From the NCBI GenBank assembly GCA_017621295.1, contig JAGATI010000070.1:1-6090 (forward strand): a stretch of DNA of 6,090 nt, read 5' to 3'. Each line of letters opens with the position of its first letter. Within the stretch, counting starts at the first letter, position 1. The translations under genes were made by a program, and so were the position numbers. The notes under the pieces were generated by a model. That model was not told where the DNA came from. It saw only the letters and a program-made list of their open reading frames with translations, and made no database searches. This DNA comes from Clostridia bacterium (GTDB lineage Bacteria > Bacillota_A > Clostridia > TANB77 > CAG-508). Below, one piece after another: positions 1 to 6,067 of this stretch.

Positions 1-189
1 ATCATCATATTCTTTTACTTTTCCCTCATTCTCCATTTCTTCCAAGGAGATTAACCTATGAACATTTGAAACTTTATATAATAATGCTTTATACTCTACA
101 GTACCACCATCTCTTAATTGTAATCTAATCGGAAATAACAAAATCAATAAAACTACAACTATTAAAACTATTATTACTTTCTTATTCAT
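1..189 (-). CDS. Small membrane-anchored hypothetical protein, partial (C-terminus off the left edge)
   Basis: An open frame starts at the ATG complementary to 187-189 and stays open for 63 codons to the window edge, so the C-terminus is missing. The product begins MNKKVIIVLIVVVLLILLF, giving one hydrophobic segment at about residues 4-20. There is no lipobox cysteine, so it is more likely a signal anchor than a lipoprotein signal. The part after the helix contains LRDGGTVEYKALLYKVSNVHRL (residues about 25-46), which I remember as a recurrent motif in small hypothetical proteins of Clostridia and Bacilli; that is memory, not a search. A Shine-Dalgarno AGGAGA lies at 198-203, eight bases before the ATG, and overlaps the stop codon of the preceding gene (202-204). 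This gene is therefore probably translated in coupling with it. The function is unknown. I am confident that it is coding and not confident of any role. Confidence 0.8.
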   Translation of the reverse strand, partial: MNKKVIIVLIVVVLLILLFPIRLQLRDGGTVEYKALLYKVSNVHRLISLEEMENEGKVKEYDD

Positions 190-197
190 AAAAAACA

Positions 198-203
198 TCT
201 CCT
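198..203 (-). promoter_or_regulatory. Shine-Dalgarno of the left-edge gene, overlapping the upstream stop codon
   Basis: The minus strand reads TATAGGAGATG and then an A/T run before the ATG at 189. The AGGAGA core shares bases with the TAG stop (204-202) of the preceding gene. This arrangement is typical of translational coupling, and it supports calling the short edge ORF a real gene. Confidence 0.75.
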
Positions 204-780
204 ATAAATCAAAATATACTTTTACTTGTTTTTGTATATCTGCATCAAGTTCTTCTATTGTTCCATCTGTATGTATTTCTTCCATATCATTTCTTACATT
301 ACTTGGAAAAATACTTTTCATATCATCAGCATAATAGCTACCATCTCTTGGAATTTTTACATTAGTAACAACAAATTCGTCATCTTCTTTTACTAAAATA
401 AATTTATACGGAATTGATGAACCACCATCTTGCTTAATTTCATTATTTTCTAAATAATATTTTTCTTCTAATATCCAAGCATATATAATATAACATACAT
501 CTCTTTTTTCTTCTTGAATTAAATATACTCTCATACTAGCAAATGTTTTTGCACTTTCGTGATGTTTTTCATTATCGCCTTTATCTACAATATAATTCAT
601 TACTGCATTTTTTATTTCTTCTTCTGGTAAATCAATAGGTGGTGCATAAGAATATCCCCAATTACTAAATAACACAGGTTTATTATTCTTCATTTTATTT
701 CGGTCTATTAGATACATAGCAAAAATCAAAATTGCAATTAAGCATATAATTAAAACAATAATTGATATTTTCTTTTTCAT
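202..780 (-). CDS. Single-pass membrane-anchored hypothetical protein, 192 aa
   Basis: The protein from the chosen start has a Lys-rich N-terminus (MKKK), one strongly hydrophobic helix at about residues 5-25, and then about 165 mostly polar residues predicted to lie outside the membrane. That domain is rich in charged and aromatic residues; stretches such as TFASMRVYL (79-87), GSSIPYKFILV (120-130) and PRDGSYYADDMKSIFP (144-159) look conserved. They resemble hypothetical proteins I recall from Clostridia, which is an impression rather than a search. No catalytic motif is recognisable. The start is the ATG at 780-778 rather than the in-frame GTG at 795, because a perfect AGGAGG (792-787) sits six bases before this ATG and would lie inside codons 2-3 of the longer version. 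The upstream membrane gene ends with TAG at 797-795. The next gene's Shine-Dalgarno overlaps this gene's own TAG stop. The function is unknown. Confidence 0.85.
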   Translation of the reverse strand: MKKKISIIVLIICLIAILIFAMYLIDRNKMKNNKPVLFSNWGYSYAPPIDLPEEEIKNAVMNYIVDKGDNEKHHESAKTFASMRVYLIQEEKRDVCYIIYAWILEEKYYLENNEIKQDGGSSIPYKFILVKEDDEFVVTNVKIPRDGSYYADDMKSIFPSNVRNDMEEIHTDGTIEELDADIQKQVKVYFDL

Positions 781-786
781 ATAATT

Positions 787-792
787 CCTCCT
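787..792 (-). promoter_or_regulatory. Perfect Shine-Dalgarno AGGAGG that fixes the start at 780
   Basis: The minus strand reads TAGTGAGGAGGAATTATATG. AGGAGG is six bases before the ATG at 780 and follows directly on the stop codon of the preceding gene. It decides against the longer GTG start at 795, whose second and third codons would be this very sequence. Confidence 0.88.
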
Positions 793-794
793 CA

Positions 795-1121
795 CTATTT
801 TTTATGAGTTAATTTATATATAATTGTACCAAACAATAAACCAATGCTTGATACAACTAGATACCAAATAGAATGAATTAAAGCCGATTCATTATAGTGA
901 ATAAACATTGATGGTATAAACATTATAGCCACTATAATAGAATATAAATATTTAATCTTACTTTTGGATATACTAGCAATTATTATTGATAAAACAAAAG
1001 TTAATATTAAAATTAGTAATACCATTCCTATTGCACCAATATTTCCCATACTTATTGGTAACAAATAAAATATAAATACTTGTAATAATAATATAATTAT
1101 TTCTTTTAAATATTGTTTCAT
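795..1121 (-). CDS. Small polytopic membrane protein, hypothetical, 108 aa
   Basis: The product is almost entirely hydrophobic, with four likely membrane helices at about residues 8-24, 28-50, 57-75 and 83-103. Short basic loops (SKSKIK at 52-57) and a basic tail (KLTHKK) suggest cytoplasmic ends. Two features look conserved, FIPSMFIHYNESALIHSIWYLV at about 68-89 and the opening MKQYLKEIIILLLQ. Both match my memory of small uncharacterised membrane proteins in Clostridia, not a search. No transporter or enzyme motif is visible. The ATG at 1121-1119 is preceded by GGAGG at 1133-1129 with seven bases of spacing. Its TAG stop (797-795) is followed almost at once by the next gene's AGGAGG, so the two are co-transcribed and probably coupled. 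The role is unknown; a partner or membrane anchor for the two downstream single-pass proteins is only inference. Confidence 0.85.
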   Translation of the reverse strand: MKQYLKEIIILLLQVFIFYLLPISMGNIGAIGMVLLILILTFVLSIIIASISKSKIKYLYSIIVAIMFIPSMFIHYNESALIHSIWYLVVSSIGLLFGTIIYKLTHKK

Positions 1122-1169
1122 ATATTTTCCTCCACTTATACAAATTACTATTTAATTTTATAATATTAA

Positions 1170-1751
1170 TTAATATTTTTTAGGAAAATACTCTTTTCCT
1201 AATTGCCACAAATATCTGTCTATATCTTTTAGATTATATTCATCAATATTATAAAATTTTTTAAAGTCTATAAGTATTTCTTTGAATTTTTTATAATTCT
1301 TTAGATCTTCTTTTTTAAATCTTGAAAAGTTATCTCTTTTATTAAAGTATAAAAGTATCTTTTCTACATAACTATCGTATATAGGATATAAAACTGGGAA
1401 ATGATGACTACAATATTTAGTTGCAAATGAATAAAAACATTTTTCTTTACCATTTATAGTAATTTTTGAAATATCATTAACTAATGTTTCATCTCCATTT
1501 TTTAATCTTTCATCTATATTCAGATTCAAAATATGTTTAGCAACAGGAAATATTGAAAATATATTTGTACTATAAAAATCATTTAACGAACTCGCTTTAA
1601 TTAATATATCCTCTATTTCTGTATTTTTTGGATATGTATGAAAGAATAATTTATCTAAACTTCTTTCTTGTAAAACATAATTTTCTAATGAATCCCATAA
1701 ATTTAAATATTTTACAACTTCTTTTTTGCAAGGTCTAGGTATATCTAACAT
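1170..1751 (-). CDS. Hypothetical protein with FATKYCSHHFPVLYPIYDSYV motif, possible OGG/HhH-like fold, 193 aa
   Basis: This is a soluble, slightly basic, predicted mostly helical protein with no signal peptide or membrane segment. The best landmark is SFATKYCSHHFPVLYPIYDS at about residues 108-127, followed by a Lys-rich helical stretch (131-166) and a closing motif, DIDRYLWQLGKEYFP (176-190). I associate the pattern F-A/S-x-K-Y-x3-H-x-P-x3-P-I-Y-D-S together with a C-terminal 'YLW' with a broad group of uncharacterised bacterial proteins. The order Lys, then Pro-hydrophobic-Asp, recalls the Lys/Asp pair of helix-hairpin-helix DNA glycosylases (here K112 and D126), but the spacing is shorter and the classical Gly-rich hairpin is not obvious. 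The glycosylase-like fold is therefore an inference at low confidence. The ATG at 1751 is preceded by AGGAGA (1764-1759) at seven bases. It lies 18 bases behind a strongly acidic 93-aa gene and is probably co-transcribed with it. Confidence 0.82.
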   Translation of the reverse strand: MLDIPRPCKKEVVKYLNLWDSLENYVLQERSLDKLFFHTYPKNTEIEDILIKASSLNDFYSTNIFSIFPVAKHILNLNIDERLKNGDETLVNDISKITINGKEKCFYSFATKYCSHHFPVLYPIYDSYVEKILLYFNKRDNFSRFKKEDLKNYKKFKEILIDFKKFYNIDEYNLKDIDRYLWQLGKEYFPKKY

Positions 1752-1769
1752 ATTAATCTCTCCTATAAA

Positions 1770-2051
1770 TTATTTTCTAAAACATTCTATCGCTTTTATT
1801 AGTTCTTTAGTTTTAATATATGATTCGTTAGATTCAAAATTTTGTTCCAATTCAAATTCTTCTATATTCTCTTCTAAAGAACTAATAATATCTTCAGGAC
1901 TATTATTTAAAGTATTAATTATTTCCTCTAATGCATGTTTTCTCGCATCAGAATCAGTTATTATATTACCAAAGTCATCACATAATCCATACCAATCTAT
2001 ATCTGCTTGATATTCTAGTATTAATTCAGCTAATTGTTCTATATTATCCAT
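1770..2051 (-). CDS. Small strongly acidic hypothetical protein, 93 aa
   Basis: The protein has about 24 Asp/Glu against 7 Lys/Arg, so it carries a large net negative charge. It looks mostly helical: an N-terminal helix (about 3-16), a short segment DIDWYGLCDDFGNIITDSD (17-35), and acidic helices at 36-50 and 53-70. It has no membrane segment and no recognised domain. The ATG at 2051 follows AGGAGA (2062-2057) with five bases of spacing. It sits 15 bases behind the 67-aa gene and 18 bases before the 193-aa gene, so it is very probably in the same transcript. Small acidic proteins in mobile elements can be DNA mimics, antitoxins or immunity proteins, but nothing in this sequence identifies it as any of these. 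The function is unknown. Confidence 0.82.
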   Translation of the reverse strand: MDNIEQLAELILEYQADIDWYGLCDDFGNIITDSDARKHALEEIINTLNNSPEDIISSLEENIEEFELEQNFESNESYIKTKELIKAIECFRK

Positions 2052-2066
2052 TGCATTCTCCTTATA

Positions 2067-2270
2067 TTAACTATTAAATTTACTATAAGTATAATATTCA
2101 TATTTTTTTCCAGAAGTTTCAATATGAGAATATTTAAGTCTTTTAACCTCTTGTGGTGCATCCTCTACCATTCCAGTATATACTTCTATATCATCTAAAT
2201 AAACTGTAATATCAAGTAATCTACTTGAACCAACTTGTTGATAAAGTTTATCTGAATCATCATATTTCAT
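2067..2270 (-). CDS. Small hypothetical protein next to the ICE helicase, 67 aa
   Basis: This is a short soluble protein without membrane segment or cysteines. The sequence SSRLLDITVYLDDIEVYTGMVEDAP (about 15-39) followed by KKYEYYTYSKF (55-65) alternates hydrophobic and polar residues and suggests a small beta-rich fold. The ATG at 2270 is preceded by AGAGG (2284-2280) at nine bases, a slightly long but usable spacing. It is the first gene behind the extended -10 promoter at 2305-2313 and lies only 56 bases beyond the end of the helicase gene. The run of tightly spaced genes that follows suggests it leads an accessory operon. I do not recognise a named family. Coding is supported by the start signal, the placement and the fully open frame. 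Confidence 0.78.
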   Translation of the reverse strand: MKYDDSDKLYQQVGSSRLLDITVYLDDIEVYTGMVEDAPQEVKRLKYSHIETSGKKYEYYTYSKFNS

Positions 2271-2304
2271 ATATCATTACCTCTTTATTTTAATATTCAT
2301 GTTC

Positions 2305-2313
2305 ATTATAGCA
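2305..2313 (-). promoter_or_regulatory. Extended -10 promoter (TGCTATAAT) for the accessory genes
   Basis: The minus strand carries a perfect extended -10 element, TG-C-TATAAT, with TATAAT at 2310-2305 and TG at 2313-2312. There is no good -35 at 16-18 bases upstream (only AT-rich sequence such as TACTAA), which is usual when an extended -10 is present. The expected transcript start is near 2298, about 28 bases before the ATG of the 67-aa gene. The promoter begins 14 bases behind the helicase stop codon, so the downstream genes can be expressed independently of the helicase transcript. No intrinsic terminator lies between them, so read-through is also possible. Confidence 0.6.
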
Positions 2314-2326
2314 TACTTTTTAAATA

Positions 2327-5300
2327 TTAGTATCTTTCTGGAGATTTTTTTTCATTATTTTTTTCTTCTTTCTCCTCTTTTTCGTCTGCAAATACTTCAT
2401 GAGAATTTTCATTTATCTTTAGTTCAGCATCTAATAATTCTAATTTTTTTAGTTTTTCTTGATACTCTTGTTCTTTTGGAAATTCTTTTTCTAATTCTAC
2501 TTTAGCATTTTCTAATTGTAAATAAACATTATCTAGCTTATCTCTTTCAGATGGTATATCTTTAGAAATGTTTTCTAAACAATTATTAATTCTTGTTATA
2601 TTTCCATTAATATCAGTACCTAAATCTAAAGAATAGCTATATTTGTTTTTTAACTTTAATTCTACACTTTTATTAAATGAATCAAAACTTATTTCCATTT
2701 TAAAACCACGATATTCTCCTATTTCTTTAACTTCCATTCCTTTTATTGTTTGAATACTTTCTAATAGTTTCTTTCCTGCATCTTGTTTTTCTTTATATGT
2801 AATATTGTCAATTTTCATAGGAGAAAAACCATCTGCATTAGGAATAGTAAATTGTTCAAGTTTAATAATATCTTCTTCCATTGCAGCAATTTTATTATTT
2901 AATCTAGTAATTTCTTCTGGATAATATTTTAAAACTTTATCTTGTAGAGAATATTTTTGATTCATAAAATCTTGTCTTAATAATCTTAATTTTGCGACCT
3001 CTGTTTCAAGTGATACCTTTTCCATAATTCTGGGATTTCCAGTAGCTAATGCTTTTATTTCTCCATAAGTTAATGCTTTATCATCAATATCTTCCATAGT
3101 TCTTGATGGTGTTCTTGATGTCATTATTTGAGAAATGAATTTTTGTTTTTGCTCTACAAGTTGATACATATAACTATCAAAGGTTTTTTCTGTTACATAA
3201 GAATAAACATATACTTTTTTATTCTTATTTCCTTGTCTAATCATTCTACCATTTCTTTGCGTTAAATCAGATGGTTTCCAAGCACAGTCTAAATGATGTA
3301 ATGCAATTAATTTATCTTGGACATTAGTACCTGCACCCATTTTTTGTGTAGATCCTATTAAAACTCTAACATTTCCTTGCCTTACTTTGCTAAACAATTC
3401 TTTTTTCTTAATTTCAGTATCTGCCTCATGTATAAATGCAATTTCATTTTCAGGAATACCTTTTAAAATTAATTTCTTTTTTAGCTCGTTATATACATCT
3501 GTAAATTCTTCTTTTTGAAATCCATTCATATCTTTAGGTGTAGATAAATCACAAAACACAAGTTGTGTTGCTTTAATATCCATATTTTCATTCCAAATTC
3601 TATATATATTATCACAACATGAATTTACTTTACTATTTTCAGCATCAGGTAATAATGGATTTATTAACCTTTGGTCAAGTGCAAGTTTTCTACCTTCATT
3701 TGTAATTTTAAGCACATTATCTATTGATGCATCAACAGAACCTTGCCTTATTCTTTCTGCTCTTTCTCCTAATTCTTTTACCATTTCACATTGTATTTCA
3801 CTTGGATTTACAACTATATTTATATTTTCAAATTCTGGTGTTGGTAAATTTAATGTTTCTGCAGTTTGAATATCTGCAACTTCTTTAAATAAAGCCATTA
3901 GTTCTGGCAAATTATGAAATTTAGCAAATCTTGTTTTTGCTCTGTACCCTGTTCCCTCTGGTGCTAATTCAATAGCTGTAACTGTTTCGCCAAATGTACT
4001 AGCCCAGTTATCAAAATGTTCTAAACTATTATCTTGAAGTTGCTCATACTGTAAATATCTTTGCATAGTATATAATTCTGCCATTGAATTACTTACAGGA
4101 GTTCCAGTTGCAAATACTGTACCTTTTCCATTAGTAATTTCATCTAAATACCTACATTTCATATATAGATCAGTAGATTTTTGAGCTTCAGATTGCGCTA
4201 TACCACCTACATTTCTCATTTTAGTATATAGAAACAAATTCTTATAACTATGTGCTTCATCAACAAATAACTTGTCTACACCCAATTCTTCAAATGTTAC
4301 AACATCATCTTTTTTCCCTTGATTATTTAGTTTATCAAGTCTTGTTTCTAAACTCTTACGAGTTTTTTCCATTTGTTTAATTGTATAGTTTTCGCCTTTA
4401 TTAGCTTTTTCTACTGCAATACCATTTGTTATATCACTAATTTGACTTTCTAAAAGTTTAATTTGTCTTTCAACTGACATTGGAATTCTTTCAAATTGAG
4501 AATGTCCTATTATTACTGCATCAAAATCTCCTGTCGCAATTCTACTACAAAACTTTTTTCTGTTTTTTGTTTCAAAATCTTTTTTTGTTGCTACAAGTAT
4601 ATTAGCTGATGGATATAATTGTAAAAACTCACTTGAAAATTGTTCTACTATATGATTAGGTACTACAAATAATGACTTATTACATAAACCTAATCTTTTA
4701 CTTTCCATTGCAGCTGCAACCATTTCAAATGTTTTACCTGCACCAACCTCATGTGCTAATAATACATTGTTTCCATACAATACATGTGCAACTGCATTTA
4801 ATTGATGTTGTCTTAATTTAATTTCTGGATTCATTCCTACAAACTCTATATGTGATCCATTATATTCACGAGGTCTAATTGAATTAAATTTTTCATTATA
4901 TATTTGTACTAATTTATTTCTTCTATCTGGATCTTCCCATATCCAATTTAAAAAAGCCTCTTTTATAGAATCTTGTTTACTTGATGCTATTGCAGTTTCC
5001 TTTCTATTTAAAACTCTTTGTTTTCTCCCTTGTTCATCTATAATAGTATCAAATATTTTAACATCTTTTAAATTTAAAGTTTGTTCTATTATTTTATATG
5101 CATTAATTCTAGTAGTACCATAAGTAGAATAAGATTTTACATTATCTCTATCAGAACTTTTTCCATCTATATGCCATTCAGCAGTAATAGGAGAATATCT
5201 TACTTTAATATCCCATCTTTTATAATATGGTGTATTTAAAATATCAAATATAAAATCTTTTATAATTTCTGGTGGTATCCATGTAGCACCTAATTTAATT

Positions 5301-6067
5301 CCAATTTCACTTGCACCTAAATCCTTTGGCATAACTTCTTTAAGTTTTTCAACATTAATATTAAATCTTGGATCTTCCTTTGCAAATTCTTGTGCAATTT
5401 TAAGTTTTTCTCTTATGTTTCCAGATAGATATTCATCTGCAGTAACCCATATATTTGGATTACCATAATCTGGTACATTATAAATAACACCATTCAAATT
5501 TTTTATAATTGTATCTATATCAATATTGCAAAGTTGATGCATATAATCTAAATCTACTTTAGCTTTATCTTTTAGTGAAATTATTAACGCCTCATCTGCA
5601 GTATCAACTTTAGTTATTTCTTTTTTAGCTCTAATTGTTCTTTTATTGAACATATCAGCTTTTCCAATAAAATTACCTTCGCCATCTAACTTTTCAAGTG
5701 AGCAAAGTAAAAAATAACTACTATCATTAGAAAATGCATTTTCATTTGCTCTTGAATTAATTATTCCATATTCTTTAGTAAATCTGTCATATATACTATT
5801 TAGTTTAGCTTGTGCAATATTAATTTCTTCATCAGAGTAATCTTTCATTTGAAAATCTATCAATTCTCTTGTTTGTTCTCTTAAAGCAATTAAACCTCTA
5901 ATTCTATTTTGATTAGTTATAGGTAAATCATCTTGCAATATCATTTTTGAATTTTCTCTAAAATAGATTTTATTATCAACTATTGTATAAGAAAAGTTTT
6001 TTACATCTGGCAATGCAGGTATTGAAGTATCAGCTTGCTCTATTTCATTTTCAATGTATGTATCTTG
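2327..6067 (-). CDS. SNF2-type helicase of an ICE (polyvalent helicase/methylase family), 5'-truncated
   Basis: About 1246 genuine codons are present, ending at TAA (2329-2327). Counting residues from the false GTG at 6085, the motifs are: Walker A HEVGAGKT (445-452); DEAH box (609-612); motif III FATGTPVSNS (658-667); motif V GSTQKMGAGTNVQ (911-923); and motif VI QRNGRMIRQG (943-952). This is a complete two-lobe SF2/SNF2 ATPase. Residues 7-420 match my memory of the region between methylase and helicase in Firmicutes conjugative-element proteins (for example FSYTIVDNKIYFRENS, NSRANENAFS, LGATWIPPEI). A charged, coiled-coil-prone insert lies at 536-590, between Walker A and the DEAH box. The C-terminus (1020-1252) is coiled-coil rich with a Glu/Lys tail. 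The family acts on DNA in the cytoplasm of conjugative elements; its exact role is not settled. The six residues MCSSRS encoded at 6068-6085 come from sequencing adapter. The true N-terminus, expected to include an N-6 adenine methylase module, is missing. Confidence 0.93.
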   Translation of the reverse strand, partial: QDTYIENEIEQADTSIPALPDVKNFSYTIVDNKIYFRENSKMILQDDLPITNQNRIRGLIALREQTRELIDFQMKDYSDEEINIAQAKLNSIYDRFTKEYGIINSRANENAFSNDSSYFLLCSLEKLDGEGNFIGKADMFNKRTIRAKKEITKVDTADEALIISLKDKAKVDLDYMHQLCNIDIDTIIKNLNGVIYNVPDYGNPNIWVTADEYLSGNIREKLKIAQEFAKEDPRFNINVEKLKEVMPKDLGASEIGIKLGATWIPPEIIKDFIFDILNTPYYKRWDIKVRYSPITAEWHIDGKSSDRDNVKSYSTYGTTRINAYKIIEQTLNLKDVKIFDTIIDEQGRKQRVLNRKETAIASSKQDSIKEAFLNWIWEDPDRRNKLVQIYNEKFNSIRPREYNGSHIEFVGMNPEIKLRQHQLNAVAHVLYGNNVLLAHEVGAGKTFEMVAAAMESKRLGLCNKSLFVVPNHIVEQFSSEFLQLYPSANILVATKKDFETKNRKKFCSRIATGDFDAVIIGHSQFERIPMSVERQIKLLESQISDITNGIAVEKANKGENYTIKQMEKTRKSLETRLDKLNNQGKKDDVVTFEELGVDKLFVDEAHSYKNLFLYTKMRNVGGIAQSEAQKSTDLYMKCRYLDEITNGKGTVFATGTPVSNSMAELYTMQRYLQYEQLQDNSLEHFDNWASTFGETVTAIELAPEGTGYRAKTRFAKFHNLPELMALFKEVADIQTAETLNLPTPEFENINIVVNPSEIQCEMVKELGERAERIRQGSVDASIDNVLKITNEGRKLALDQRLINPLLPDAENSKVNSCCDNIYRIWNENMDIKATQLVFCDLSTPKDMNGFQKEEFTDVYNELKKKLILKGIPENEIAFIHEADTEIKKKELFSKVRQGNVRVLIGSTQKMGAGTNVQDKLIALHHLDCAWKPSDLTQRNGRMIRQGNKNKKVYVYSYVTEKTFDSYMYQLVEQKQKFISQIMTSRTPSRTMEDIDDKALTYGEIKALATGNPRIMEKVSLETEVAKLRLLRQDFMNQKYSLQDKVLKYYPEEITRLNNKIAAMEEDIIKLEQFTIPNADGFSPMKIDNITYKEKQDAGKKLLESIQTIKGMEVKEIGEYRGFKMEISFDSFNKSVELKLKNKYSYSLDLGTDINGNITRINNCLENISKDIPSERDKLDNVYLQLENAKVELEKEFPKEQEYQEKLKKLELLDAELKINENSHEVFADEKEEKEEKNNEKKSPERY

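Noticed and set aside
1122..1169. Possible separate promoter for the membrane-protein trio
   Set aside because: The 48-base gap contains several TATAAA/TATTAT-like strings on the minus strand, but none has a plausible -35 or an extended -10, and such strings are everywhere in this AT-rich DNA. The trio may simply be read from upstream.
1162..1177. Perfect 16-base palindrome AATATTAATTAATATT spanning the stop of the 193-aa gene
   Set aside because: It is entirely A/T. In DNA of this composition such a palindrome is expected by chance about once in a few windows. The stem would be very weak, and on the coding (minus) strand it is not followed by a T run, so it is neither a credible terminator nor an operator.
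1726..2010. Plus-strand open frame of 94 codons
   Set aside because: It is antisense to the 193-aa and 93-aa genes, which have good ribosome binding sites and spacing. The plus-strand frame has a low-complexity Ser/Ile-rich translation and no convincing Shine-Dalgarno.
2277..2307. Tiny minus-strand frame (MNIKIKR or MNMNIKIKR) before the 67-aa gene, a possible leader peptide
   Set aside because: Its start codons fall within the -10 element or at the expected transcript start, it has no ribosome binding site, and it shows no regulatory codon run or attenuator hairpin.
2291..2329. Seven-base inverted repeat (TAATATT / AATATTA) around the promoter behind the helicase
   Set aside because: It is all A/T with a loop of about 25 bases and no T tract on the minus strand, so it is indistinguishable from chance and not a terminator.
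2299..2505. Plus-strand open frame of 68 codons rich in Leu, Ile and Phe
   Set aside because: It is the reverse complement of the Glu/Lys-rich helicase C-terminus. Antisense reading of GAA/AAA-rich DNA gives a false hydrophobic 'membrane' protein.
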